From Dyadobacter sp. CY261 (GTDB lineage Bacteria > Bacteroidota > Bacteroidia > Cytophagales > Spirosomataceae), in NCBI RefSeq assembly GCF_021440085.1, contig NZ_JAKCPW010000012.1:1-64000 (forward strand): a stretch of DNA of 64,000 nucleotides. Direction: 5' to 3'. Made by a program: the position numbers and the translations under genes. This document shows, in pieces, positions 1 through 8,089 of this stretch. Each line of letters begins with the position of its first letter. Within the stretch, counting starts at the first letter, position 1. The notes under the pieces are model-generated. The model made no database searches and was not told the origin of the DNA. It saw only the letters and a program-made list of their open reading frames with translations.

Positions 1-96
1 TTTTGACGAAGTCATGGTCTATGGTCCATCGTCCATGGTCCAACTTGCATGTTGTTTTGACGAAGTCATGGTCTATGGTCCATCGTCCATGGTCCA
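1..96. repeat. Direct repeat of a 42-bp unit carrying GAC-N4 heptamers
   Basis: A 42-bp sequence at 1-42 is repeated without change at 55-96, giving a 54-bp period; more copies may lie before the window. Read on the minus strand each unit contains consecutive heptamers GACCATG, GACGATG, GACCATA and GACCATG, the same family found at 6406, 7734 and 38883. The rest of the gene-free stretch up to 282 shows nothing I recognise; an open frame across it is only a by-product of the repeat. Confidence 0.85.
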
Positions 97-282
97 CAAG
101 CATTCGGTCAACAACTCCCCCCAACAGCTATACTTTTGGATACTGGGATGACGGCCTTCTCGCGGAATCTATGTCGCATGTTGCTGGTTTGGTTATTGGG
201 TGCATCATTTTGCCACGAATGGATAAATGTCTTTGTGCCAAAATAGAAATGCCCAAACTGAAATCAGCACTTAACAAGCATC

Positions 283-1323
283 ATGGAAATAGGAATCAGT
301 ATGTTCGGGGACCTGGCTTTTAACAATGCCACCCGTTCTTTTCAATCACCGCAGGAGCGTTTGCAGGATATGTTGGAGGAAATCAAGCTGGCCGATGAGG
401 TTGGGCTGGATGTATTCGGAATAGGGGAGCACCACCGCCCCGATTTCGCAGTGTCGACACCCGAGATCATCCTCGCCGCTGCTGCATCGGTCACTAAGAA
501 TATTAAACTAACAAGTTCAGTTACGGTGTTGAGCTCTGCCGATCCCGTTCGTGTTTATCAGAATTTCTCGACAGTCGACCTCATTTCCGGTGGCCGTGCG
601 GAGATTACCGTAGGTCGCGGCAGCTTTATCGAGTCGTTTCCGCTGTTTGGTTATGATCTCAACGATTACAATGGTCTTTTTTCGGAAAAATTGGAATTGT
701 TAAAGGAGATTAACGACAATGACGTGATCACCTGGAAAGGCAAGTTCCGCGCGACGCTCGACAGACAGGAAGTTTTACCACGTGCTGTCAATAACAAACT
801 GAATATCTGGGTGGCAGTAGGCGGCACGCCGCAGTCGGTGGTACGCGCAGCAAGGCTCGGCTATCCGTTGATTATCGCGATCATCGGCGGTATGCCATCT
901 CGGTTCAAACCGTTTTTTGAATTATATAAAACAGAATACCTGGAAGCAGGCCACGATCCCGCTACAATGCAGGTAGCTACGCATTCACACGGGCTCGTGG
1001 GAGCAGATGGGAAAGCATTGAGCGACTTGTATTTTCCATCGTATGCGGCACAAATGGACCGGGTAGGCCGCAGTCGCGGATGGGCATCTTACACCCGAGC
1101 GCAGTTCGAGGGCGGGCAGGGCCGTGAAGGGGCTTTATTTGTAGGAGAGCCTGATGCGGTGATCGATAAGATCCTTTACCATCAGGAGATGTTCGGCCTG
1201 ACGCGCTTTCTGATGCATACGGATGTGGGCGCACCGGCGCACAAGGACCTGATGAAATCCATCGAGCTGCTCGGAACCCATGTGGCCCCTGCGGTAAAAA
1301 AGGCTCTGGCGGTAAAACAATGA
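283..1323 (+). CDS. LLM-class flavin-dependent oxidoreductase (luciferase-like)
   Basis: The 346-residue product looks like a full-length soluble bacterial luciferase-like TIM barrel that would use reduced FMN or F420 to oxidise an unknown small substrate. The family signature is visible near the N-terminus: a GIGEHH segment at residues 46-51 after an amphipathic helix, then a TVGRGSF segment near 109-115 and a WVAVGGTPQSV segment in the middle that would contact the flavin phosphate. The ATG at 283 is taken because the barrel starts immediately (first strand MEIGISMFG). A hairpin terminator follows 11 bases after the stop. The gene therefore looks monocistronic. The substrate cannot be inferred from context. 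Confidence 0.85.
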   Translation: MEIGISMFGDLAFNNATRSFQSPQERLQDMLEEIKLADEVGLDVFGIGEHHRPDFAVSTPEIILAAAASVTKNIKLTSSVTVLSSADPVRVYQNFSTVDLISGGRAEITVGRGSFIESFPLFGYDLNDYNGLFSEKLELLKEINDNDVITWKGKFRATLDRQEVLPRAVNNKLNIWVAVGGTPQSVVRAARLGYPLIIAIIGGMPSRFKPFFELYKTEYLEAGHDPATMQVATHSHGLVGADGKALSDLYFPSYAAQMDRVGRSRGWASYTRAQFEGGQGREGALFVGEPDAVIDKILYHQEMFGLTRFLMHTDVGAPAHKDLMKSIELLGTHVAPAVKKALAVKQ

Positions 1324-1333
1324 CAGTTTTAAG

Positions 1334-1361
1334 GCGGGTGTCGCAAACGCACCCGCTTTTT
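1334..1361 (+). terminator. Rho-independent terminator of the luciferase-like gene
   Basis: A perfect 7-bp stem (GCGGGTG at 1334-1340 and CACCCGC at 1350-1356) is followed by five T residues, 11 bases downstream of the stop codon. Confidence 0.8.
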
Positions 1362-1436
1362 GTCGCAACAGGCATCGCTCCGTTTCCGAGAAACCCGGCA
1401 ACTTTGTAACATCAATCAACCAATAAAAACAAAGAA

Positions 1437-1859
1437 ATGGAAACGACAACACAACCTGTAACTGTTCAAGCGACTGTCAACACGCCGATCGAAGAAACCT
1501 GGAATAAATTCAATGCACCGGAGCACATTACCCAATGGTGCTTTGCCTCCGACGACTGGCATGCGCCTTTTTCTGAAAACGATGTGCGCGTAGGTGGAAA
1601 CATTAAAACCACCATGGCCGCCAAAGACGGGAGTTTCAGCTTCGATTTCGGTGGTACTTATACTGAGGTGGAGGAAAACCGCTACCTGGCCTACACGCTC
1701 GGCGACGGCAGGAAGGTCACCGTGTTGTTCGAAAAAGAGGGCGATGCAACGAAAGTAACCGAAACGTTCGATCCTGAAAATATCCATCCTGTGGAGTTCC
1801 AGCAAGCCGGCTGGCAGGCAATTCTTGACAATTTCAAGAAATACGCGGAAGGAAAATAG
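1437..1859 (+). CDS. SRPBCC / AHSA1-like ligand-binding protein
   Basis: The 140-residue protein has the layout of an activator-of-Hsp90-like START-fold protein (SRPBCC superfamily): an opening strand with VQATVNTPIEETW, the NAPEHITQW segment that caps the cavity, a central GGTYTEVEENRYLAYTL region and a long C-terminal helix ending AGWQAILDNFKKYAEGK. Such proteins are cytosolic and bind hydrophobic ligands; the ligand is unknown. The ATG at 1437 fits the family length. The gene sits between two terminators and is convergent with the cupin gene, so it is probably transcribed alone. Confidence 0.85.
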   Translation: METTTQPVTVQATVNTPIEETWNKFNAPEHITQWCFASDDWHAPFSENDVRVGGNIKTTMAAKDGSFSFDFGGTYTEVEENRYLAYTLGDGRKVTVLFEKEGDATKVTETFDPENIHPVEFQQAGWQAILDNFKKYAEGK

Positions 1860-1873
1860 GCAATCAGCATTTA

Positions 1874-1932
1874 AAAAGCGGCCGTCAACACGGAGTTCCA
1901 ATCTTACGGGACCTGTGCAGACGGCCGCTTTT
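1874..1932. terminator. Bidirectional terminator between convergent genes
   Basis: A perfect 13-bp inverted repeat (AAAAGCGGCCGTC at 1874-1886, complement at 1920-1932) with a 33-base loop lies between the stop codons at 1859 and 1940. The A run on one arm becomes a T run on the other, so it can terminate both transcripts. Confidence 0.85.
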
Positions 1933-1939
1933 ATTTACA

Positions 1940-2512
1940 TTAAATACAATACTTTCTGATCATTTCGCGGTCATAGCCCTTCCGGCAAGCAATCCGGTAG
2001 AGGATTGGCATAAGTGGGTTGAGGATCGCTTTTTTACCAGCAAGCCGCATATCGCTGATCACCAGGACGACAGACGCCCGAAGAAGGCCATCCCAGGTTT
2101 TAACGTCGGCCAGGCCCTCGTTTTGAAGTCCGTAAAGCATTCGCAGCGAACGTTCAAATCCTTCATGTCCGGGTTCGATCACGACCCTGAAACGGATGGG
2201 TTGGCTGCCGGGGTTCGAGAAGTTGTGCGGCATACCGATCGGCACTGTATACTGTTCGCCGGGTTTCAGCAGCAGTTTGTTCGGACCAACCTGCACTCCC
2301 AGCGCACCTTCCAGTGGGATGAATGTCTCGGCAAAATTGAGGTGCTTATGAAGCTCGTTTCCTCCCCCTGGCGATAATAAAATCTCCATTTCCGACATCC
2401 GGTTCCCGCTTTCGGCGGCGGTGGTCAGGAAAATGACCGTGTACTCGGGATTTGAAATGACACGCTGAAGTGCCTTCTGTTCAATGAGTTCTGATTCGAT
2501 AAAAGTTTCCAT
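1940..2512 (-). CDS. Cupin-domain protein
   Basis: The 190-residue protein carries one small-barrel cupin domain at about residues 40-115. The likely metal ligands are visible as H55, H57, E62 (motif HKHLNFAET) and H96 (MPHNFSN), the usual three-His-one-Glu set. A C-terminal helical tail of about 75 residues follows. The start is set at the ATG at 2512, because the longer frame to 2584 adds a stretch with no cupin similarity. The lack of a signal peptide points to the cytoplasm. The role is open; such proteins range from isomerases to ligand sensors. Confidence 0.8.
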   Translation of the reverse strand: METFIESELIEQKALQRVISNPEYTVIFLTTAAESGNRMSEMEILLSPGGGNELHKHLNFAETFIPLEGALGVQVGPNKLLLKPGEQYTVPIGMPHNFSNPGSQPIRFRVVIEPGHEGFERSLRMLYGLQNEGLADVKTWDGLLRASVVLVISDMRLAGKKAILNPLMPILYRIACRKGYDREMIRKYCI

Positions 2513-2714
2513 GGCTATTTTGAATGGTTTTAATTGACGATACAAAATAACCCGACTCGCTTCTGAAAAAAGCTGACATTTCACGACAGGAATATGATAC
2601 TTTACGCCAAATGGACGACGCGTAATAATGCATCCGGAAGCAGATTGATAAGATATTAGTGCGAGACGCCGCCCGACTTGAAAAATAGTAGATCACACAT
2701 AATGGTACTTTGTT

Positions 2715-2722
2715 TACTTTTG
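2715..2722 (+). promoter_or_regulatory. Candidate Bacteroidota -7 box for the LytS/LytTR operon
   Basis: TACTTTTG matches the TAnnTTTG -7 consensus and lies 22 bases before the kinase start. No well-spaced TTTG -33 box is evident, so this is tentative. Confidence 0.35.
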
Positions 2723-2744
2723 AGGTTCAGAATTTGGAAAGTAA

Positions 2745-3845
2745 ATGCAATCCCCAATAACATCACGTCTTACCAGCCGTCAAAAATGGGAGCTTGGTCT
2801 GGGCCTTGCGGTCATATATGTGCCTATACGCATTTATATGAACGTTTTGCAGATCGATCTGCCCACATTTTGGCACCGGCTGCCACTGTGGACGATGGAG
2901 GTGTTGTTCAGCATTGCGTTTTTTATCCTCTGGATCAACGTGATCGAGTGGGTGCAATACTTTACTTCCCGTTTTTTAGGAGAGGATTTTCCGGAACGGT
3001 TCCGAGTGGTGAACCAGGCGCTTATGCTAGTCGTCGCGATTGCATTGGCGATGGTTTTCAACCATTGGTACCGCTATCTCTGGCATTGGATGGAGGCTGT
3101 TTTTGATAAAAGGAGCTTCGACGTGCTGCCGATCGTGCTCAACGATTCGCCGGTGCTCAAACAACGGGCTAATACCAGCATTACCGTGATGGCGCTCATG
3201 GCGGAGTATTATCTCGCTGCCAATAAGCGGGTGTACGAGCGTCTGCAAAGGGTGGTGATCAACGAAGAGCGCTTGCAGAAGGAGAATGCTACGGCGAATT
3301 TCAATGCATTGAAAAACCAGGTAAGCCCCCATTTTCTCTTCAATAATTTCAGCGTGCTAACCTCACTTGTGGAGACCAACCAGGAGCTTTCGGTGAAGTT
3401 CATCAACCAGCTTTCGAAGGCTTACCGCTATATTCTTGAAAAGTCGGTGCACGATTCCATCAAGCTGGCTACGGAGGTGGAGTTCCTCGAAACCTACATG
3501 TTCCTGTTGATGATCCGGTTTGAAAACAAACTAAACCTTGATATTCACATTTCCTGCCAGGAAAAGGAAAAATATTCGATTGTGCCGCTTACGTTGCAGC
3601 TACTCGTGGAGAATGCCGTGAAACATAATCGTATGTCGACCAGCAATCCGTTGGTTATTAAAATTGGGGTTGATGGCGATTATCTGGTGATCAGCAATCC
3701 GTTGCAAGTCCGCGAGTTACCCGAATCTTCTACCCGCCTGGGTCTTCAGAACATTGTAAACCGTTACAAGTTGCTGATCGATAAGCCTGTGATGGTCGAT
3801 AAGACCGATGGCTGTTTTACCGTTAAAGTGCCGCTGCTTTCATGA
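2745..3845 (+). CDS. LytS/YehU-type membrane sensor histidine kinase
   Basis: The 366-residue protein has hydrophobic membrane segments in its first half (about residues 16-34, 48-72, 88-107 and 145-158), then a short coiled linker and a His_kinase domain. The phospho-acceptor is H196 in SPHFLFN, and the ATP-binding N box is LLVENAVKHN near residue 285. It lacks a separate periplasmic sensor domain, so the stimulus is probably sensed within or near the membrane. The stop codon overlaps the start of the LytTR regulator by 4 bases, so the two are translationally coupled and form a cognate pair. Confidence 0.9.
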   Translation: MQSPITSRLTSRQKWELGLGLAVIYVPIRIYMNVLQIDLPTFWHRLPLWTMEVLFSIAFFILWINVIEWVQYFTSRFLGEDFPERFRVVNQALMLVVAIALAMVFNHWYRYLWHWMEAVFDKRSFDVLPIVLNDSPVLKQRANTSITVMALMAEYYLAANKRVYERLQRVVINEERLQKENATANFNALKNQVSPHFLFNNFSVLTSLVETNQELSVKFINQLSKAYRYILEKSVHDSIKLATEVEFLETYMFLLMIRFENKLNLDIHISCQEKEKYSIVPLTLQLLVENAVKHNRMSTSNPLVIKIGVDGDYLVISNPLQVRELPESSTRLGLQNIVNRYKLLIDKPVMVDKTDGCFTVKVPLLS

Positions 3846-4615
3846 ATGTGCTGATTATCGAAGACGAGTCGCTCAGTGCCAACCGTCTTGAAAGCCTTGT
3901 TGGTAAGTATGATCCCAAAATTAACGTCATGGGCAAACTGTCGTCAGTCCGGGAAAGCATCCAGTGGCTGAGCGACAATAACAATAGCCTTCCCGACCTG
4001 ATTTTCATGGACCTTCATCTCGAAGACGACCTCGCATTCAAGATCATCGAAGAACTGAAACTAACCATTCCCATTATTTTTACCACCGCTTACAGCGAAT
4101 ATACGCTTAAAGCATTCAAGGCGAACAGCGTGGATTATCTGCTCAAACCGGTGGACAAGGTCGAATTGGCGGCGGCGATCGACAAGTTTGTCGCGTTGCA
4201 TGCGAAAGCGGCAGTGGCTCCCGTCCCCGACTTCGCGGCGTTAATGGCCATGTATCAGCCAGTAGGAGAGGAGGGTTACAAAGAGCGCTTCCTTGCCTCG
4301 GCAGGACCCAAATTATTCAGCATCCGCACGAGCGAAATTGCCTATTTCACCATCGAACAAAAGGCCACCTTCCTGCGGACTTTTGACGGACAGCACCTCG
4401 CTATGGATTACAGCCTGGATAAATTGGCGCAAATGCTCGATCCAAAGGAGTTTTTCCGGATCAATCGCTCGCTTATCATCGCATTAAACAGCATACGCTC
4501 GATTTACACGGTATCAGCCGGGCGTTTGAAGCTCGAACTCACACCAGCGGCGTCACAGGAAGTATTTGTTAGCGGTGACAGGATGGCTGATTTCAAGCAA
4601 TGGCTTGGAAAATAA
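3842..4615 (+). CDS. LytTR-family response regulator
   Basis: The 257-residue protein has an N-terminal receiver domain (acidic IIEDE at 5-9, phospho-acceptor D57 in FMDLHL, then TTAYSEY and the KPVD lysine near 107) and a C-terminal LytTR DNA-binding domain from about residue 150 (KATFLRTFDGQHL, FFRINRSLIIALNSI). It should be phosphorylated by the overlapping kinase and bind direct repeats upstream of targets. The targets are unknown; the AraC-type gene downstream starts after a gap of more than 200 bases and need not be co-regulated. Confidence 0.92.
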   Translation: MNVLIIEDESLSANRLESLVGKYDPKINVMGKLSSVRESIQWLSDNNNSLPDLIFMDLHLEDDLAFKIIEELKLTIPIIFTTAYSEYTLKAFKANSVDYLLKPVDKVELAAAIDKFVALHAKAAVAPVPDFAALMAMYQPVGEEGYKERFLASAGPKLFSIRTSEIAYFTIEQKATFLRTFDGQHLAMDYSLDKLAQMLDPKEFFRINRSLIIALNSIRSIYTVSAGRLKLELTPAASQEVFVSGDRMADFKQWLGK

Positions 4616-4832
4616 TTTTCTTTCTTCCTCCAAAACCGGGCATTCGGTATTCTAAATCCGGCATTAGCCACCTTTAATTTTCAGGTTTCACCATTGGTAA
4701 ACATCTTTGGTTACTGACGGTGTTTTCACTGAAACCGACAGTAAGTTGACCATAAACCTAAACCCCGTTTCGCAGGCGCCACAACGACGGCTGTGGAAAC
4801 TGGTGACTATTCCTAAACCCTTCTTCAACGTG

Positions 4833-5570
4833 ATGAAAGAATTCAATATCGATCAAACCCTAAATCTGGTAAGCTGCGAAGCCCGTGAGCTTGAACAGTC
4901 ATCCCGCTACGACGGCTTGTTTGGTATTGCATTTGTCACCGAGGGGGAGGGTGTTTTATCCTTTGACGACAGCTCGTGGCATTACGACGAGCACGCGATC
5001 TTTCTCCTTTCCCCCGGCCATCATTTCCAATTCAAGTCCTTTTACAGGACCAACTTGCTTACTATCTTCTTCGATCCGTTCCGCATAGCCGGGGCGGCGG
5101 ATCCTCTCAATGGCTTCGCAGGCATGTTCCGGGCCGTGCGCGATTTGTTTTCTGTACCTGATTTCCTCCGGCAGAAGGAGCTGCGTAGCGAAATTGACCG
5201 CCATGCCGTGACACACCTGGTGCGATTGATTGAAAGCGAGCTGAACCAATTGCAGGAAAGCAGCCGCGATCTTGTGACCAATTCGGCTGCACTACTGGTA
5301 AGCCTGGTGAAGCGTAATTTTTCGGGTCGAAAGCATATGGAGACTGAATTGCCATACAATCCTGAAACCGAGCGTGTTCTGGCAGAGGTAAGGAAGATGG
5401 TGCGCCAGAATGAGCCTTTGACCATCCAGGAAATAGCCGCGGCGATGAATATGTCGCAGTACAATCTAAACAAAATGGTGATCAAAGGGACGGGCGAAAC
5501 GTTGAAAGCGATTATTTCGCGTTACCGGACTGAAAACGGGAAAGCCAGACAGCTGGATTTGCAGGAATAG
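4833..5570 (+). CDS. AraC-type regulator lacking the second helix-turn-helix
   Basis: The 245-residue protein has a cupin-like effector-binding N-terminal half and a first AraC HTH at about residues 196-216 (LTIQEIAAAMNMSQYNLNKM) followed by the linker helix (AIISRYRTENGKARQL). It then ends, about 45 residues short of the usual family end, so the second HTH and the terminal FGxSPxxYR motif are missing. The stop is 2 bases before the stop of the convergent AraC gene, so there is no room for the missing part. The start is placed at the ATG at 4833; a TTG at 4707 would add 42 residues without family similarity. It may be a shortened functional regulator or a decayed one. Confidence 0.65.
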   Translation: MKEFNIDQTLNLVSCEARELEQSSRYDGLFGIAFVTEGEGVLSFDDSSWHYDEHAIFLLSPGHHFQFKSFYRTNLLTIFFDPFRIAGAADPLNGFAGMFRAVRDLFSVPDFLRQKELRSEIDRHAVTHLVRLIESELNQLQESSRDLVTNSAALLVSLVKRNFSGRKHMETELPYNPETERVLAEVRKMVRQNEPLTIQEIAAAMNMSQYNLNKMVIKGTGETLKAIISRYRTENGKARQLDLQE

Positions 5571-5572
5571 CG

Positions 5573-6373
5573 TCAGGCCTGAACTTTACGGAACTGATTT
5601 GGCGATGAGCCGAACATTTTTTTGAAAGCAAAGGAGAAGTGTGATAAATCCTCAAAACCTACTTCGAGATACACTTCGGATGGCATCCGGCCCAGCGTTT
5701 CTATTTGAAAGCGCGCTTCTGTCAACCTTTTTTCCATCAGCCATTTTCCCGGCGATGTGTTAAAAACTTTTTTGAAATCTTCCTTAAAGATCGTCAGGCT
5801 GCGTCCCGATAGATAACTGAACCGTTGGAGGTTCACATTGAAGCGGAAATTACGGTTCATGAAATCTTCAAGGTCGATCTTGCCGGGATCGCTGAAGTCA
5901 AAAAGAATATTCTTTAATGCGGGATTGGTTTTGAGTAGCAAAAGAACCAGCTCTTTGGTTTTTAAGACCATGAAATCACTCTTTTCCTCGCCATCGAGTT
6001 GCATGTAGGGACGCATCGATTGCACATAACTTTCCAGCATGGGATGGTGGTTGAGTTGAATAATCGCATTATCCTCCGTGCATTCAACCGTTTCGGCAGT
6101 ATGCCCGTATTCTTGGGAGAAAACCCGCAAAAATTCCTGGGAGATAAAAACCGACACTGATTTGAATGGTTTCCCGTCGAGCTCGCCTTTATGATACCGC
6201 GCCAGATGGTTGCGCGTCACAAAGCAGTAGTCGCCCGCCCGCAACTCGTACATGCTGTTTCCATAGAAAACATTCATAAAGCCCGTTTCGAGGTAAACAA
6301 AAATGTGGTCCGGAATGAACTGCTCATTCGAAATCGTCGGCTCGAAATGGCAGGGGTAGCGTGAGGTTTCCAT
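5573..6373 (-). CDS. AraC-family transcriptional regulator
   Basis: The 266-residue protein is a complete AraC regulator. It has a sensing domain of about 150 residues and two C-terminal HTH motifs, the second ending in the family signature HFSFAFKKMFGSSPNQFRK. The first HTH is in the segment LQRFSYLSGRSLTIFKEDFK. It is cytoplasmic and probably binds a small ligand or acts on a neighbouring gene; the SDR gene on the same strand lies upstream of it across a 423-base repeat region. It is convergent with the truncated AraC gene, with stops only 2 bases apart. Confidence 0.88.
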   Translation of the reverse strand: METSRYPCHFEPTISNEQFIPDHIFVYLETGFMNVFYGNSMYELRAGDYCFVTRNHLARYHKGELDGKPFKSVSVFISQEFLRVFSQEYGHTAETVECTEDNAIIQLNHHPMLESYVQSMRPYMQLDGEEKSDFMVLKTKELVLLLLKTNPALKNILFDFSDPGKIDLEDFMNRNFRFNVNLQRFSYLSGRSLTIFKEDFKKVFNTSPGKWLMEKRLTEARFQIETLGRMPSEVYLEVGFEDLSHFSFAFKKMFGSSPNQFRKVQA

Positions 6374-6405
6374 GGTGCTAATATAGGGGATGTTTGGTGT
6401 TTTTT

Positions 6406-6489
6406 GACCGCCGGCCGCCGACCGCCGACTGCCGACCGCTGACCGCCGACCGCCGACTGCTGACCGCCGACTGCTGACCGCCGACCGCT
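6406..6489 (+). repeat. Array of twelve GAC-N4 heptanucleotides
   Basis: Twelve consecutive 7-base units fill 6406-6489, mostly GACCGCC, GACCGCT and GACTGCT. The array begins about 30 bases upstream of the start codon of the AraC gene that ends at 5573. Further short runs of the same heptamer occur at 6586-6606, 6617-6660 and 6757-6777. Together with the duplicated block, these fill the gene-free stretch 6374-6796. Confidence 0.9.
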
Positions 6490-6768
6490 GATGCGGTATG
6501 GAGACGGTGGGGTGGAGACCATGGACGACAGACCGCGGACGATGGTTTTACTGTCATGTTGAACTGTTAATGCGGGGGCCGCACCAGCGGTCGGCAGTCG
6601 GCGGTCAGGAAACCCCATGGTCCATCGTCCATGGTCTCCCCACGCTGACCGCTGACCGCCGATGCGGTATGGAGACGGTGGGGTGGAGACCATGGACGAT
6701 AGACCGCGGACGATGGTTTTACTGTCATGTTGAACTGTTGATGCCGGAGCCGCACTAGCGGTCAGCGG
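6490..6768. repeat. Pair of near-identical direct repeats of about 105 bases
   Basis: The block starting GATGCGGTATGG at 6490 recurs at 6661, an offset of 171 bases, and the two copies match with few differences through about 6597 and 6768. Each copy is bracketed by GAC-N4 heptamers, which suggests that heptamer plus block was duplicated as one unit. I see no gene in either copy. Confidence 0.85.
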
Positions 6769-6796
6769 TCAGCGGTCATCCGCCGGCGGTCATCCA

Positions 6797-7633
6797 TCAC
6801 TCCGCCCCCATAAACGGCAAATACGCCTCCCTGACCGACTCAATGTACTCCTGATCCGGAAGATTTAGCCGGTTGTTTACCCGCCGTTTGAAATCCTCAT
6901 TTCCGATCAGGTAACGAAGCGTATGGGTCCCATCGGTTGCGGCTTCGTAGATCACTTCGGCGACTTCTTCGGCAGTGGCGAGTTGCATACCTTTCAGATT
7001 GTCAAACATTTTGAAAGCCGCGCCAAGGAATTCGTCGTACTCGGGCAGCGGTTTGGCAGAGAATTTTTCCTCGCTGGTTTTGATGAAATTGGTGGTAGTA
7101 CCGCCCGGTTCCACGATCTTCACTGTAATATTCAACGCAGACAGCTCGAATGAAAGCGCCTCGGAAAAGCCTTCCAAAGCGAATTTGGAAGCATTATAAA
7201 GCGAGATGAGCGGTAATGTAAACCGGCCCGCACCCGAACTGATGTTAATGATCATACCCGTTTTTCGTTCCCGGAAATGTGGCAGGATCGCCCGGATTGT
7301 ATTCATGACACCAAATACATTCACATCGAACTGCGCATGAACCTGCTCTGGTGTAATGGCTTCGAAAACACCGTACTGCCCATAACCGGCATTGTTCACC
7401 ACCGCATCGATAGCACCAAACCGCTCGATGCCCGCCGCAATGGCCGATTCGATGGTTTCCGGTGATTGTACATCCAGCTTGGTAACCAGGATATTATCGC
7501 GGCCTGTGAGTTCAGTTTCCCTTTCGGGGCTACGCATGGTAGCAACCACATTCCATCCATTGGCAGCGAAGTGCCGCGCAGCCGCTTTCCCGATCCCGGA
7601 AGAAGCGCCTGTAATCAAAATTGTCTTATTCAT
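6797..7633 (-). CDS. Short-chain dehydrogenase/reductase (SDR)
   Basis: The 278-residue protein is a classical NAD(P)-dependent SDR with a Rossmann fold. The nucleotide motif TGASSGIG is at residues 8-15, NNAG at 80-83, and the catalytic set S132/S133, Y146 and K150 (SLYNASK) is intact. It should oxidise or reduce a hydroxyl/keto group of an unidentified substrate in the cytoplasm. The start is at 7633: the frame stays open to 7897 only because of heptamer repeats, and that extension has no SDR similarity. Confidence 0.9.
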   Translation of the reverse strand: MNKTILITGASSGIGKAAARHFAANGWNVVATMRSPERETELTGRDNILVTKLDVQSPETIESAIAAGIERFGAIDAVVNNAGYGQYGVFEAITPEQVHAQFDVNVFGVMNTIRAILPHFRERKTGMIINISSGAGRFTLPLISLYNASKFALEGFSEALSFELSALNITVKIVEPGGTTTNFIKTSEEKFSAKPLPEYDEFLGAAFKMFDNLKGMQLATAEEVAEVIYEAATDGTHTLRYLIGNEDFKRRVNNRLNLPDQEYIESVREAYLPFMGAE

Positions 7634-7733
7634 AATTGGGTTGTTGACGTTTAACAATACAAATTTCGCTAATTGAGCGACCGTCGACTTTGTTGTGGAG
7701 TCGGGATTGCTTTGTTTTGGGGCTGGGGGGGAG

Positions 7734-7950
7734 GACCGCTGACCGCTGACTGCTGACCGCCGACCGCTGACCGCCGAGGCTGACCATGGACGATGGACGA
7801 TGGACCATAGCTGCCGTAGGCAACGGTTCATCTTCACAGCAATAAAAAATGGTCTATGGTCTATCGTCCATGGTCGGCAGTACAAGCACGTCGGCAACGG
7901 TTCATCGTCATCAGTGATAAGGAATGGTCCATCGTCTATCGTCCATCGTC
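7734..7950. repeat. GAC-N4 heptamer arrays on both strands
   Basis: Six GACCGCT-type units at 7734-7775 pass through one 6-base unit into four GACCATG/GACGATG-type units at 7782-7809. Two further runs of the complementary strand lie at 7849-7875 and 7924-7950. They occupy most of the gene-free stretch 7634-8089; the remainder shows a candidate promoter for the DUF885 gene and nothing else I recognise. Confidence 0.9.
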
Positions 7951-8051
7951 ACACATCCGTCGGCGGTCCGGCCGTTAGCTGCGCACCCCTACCTGCTAAA
8001 ATCAGTCAATAAATGATTAAAACCTGCCTCGTTTCTGCCGGGATTTTCGGG

Positions 8052-8059
8052 TAATTTTG
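8052..8059 (+). promoter_or_regulatory. Candidate -7 box for the DUF885 gene
   Basis: TAATTTTG matches the Bacteroidota TAnnTTTG -7 consensus 30 bases before the ATG at 8090. If it is used, transcription would start near 8066 and the TTG at 8057 could not be the start codon. Confidence 0.4.
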
Positions 8060-8089
8060 GTAAAATCCATTTTTATATTCCTGAATCCT

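Noticed and set aside
3..323. 106-residue frame over the first repeats
   Set aside because: It is formed by the 54-bp repeat and overlaps the start of the oxidoreductase gene; no conserved sequence.
6274..6758. Frames of 62-139 residues on both strands with SAVGGQ/SAVGGR repeats
   Set aside because: A 7-base repeat stays open in several frames at once and encodes a 7-residue periodic peptide; this is a composition effect.
7634..7897. N-terminal extension of the SDR
   Set aside because: The extension is translated heptamer repeat and lies before the Rossmann start at MNKTILITG.
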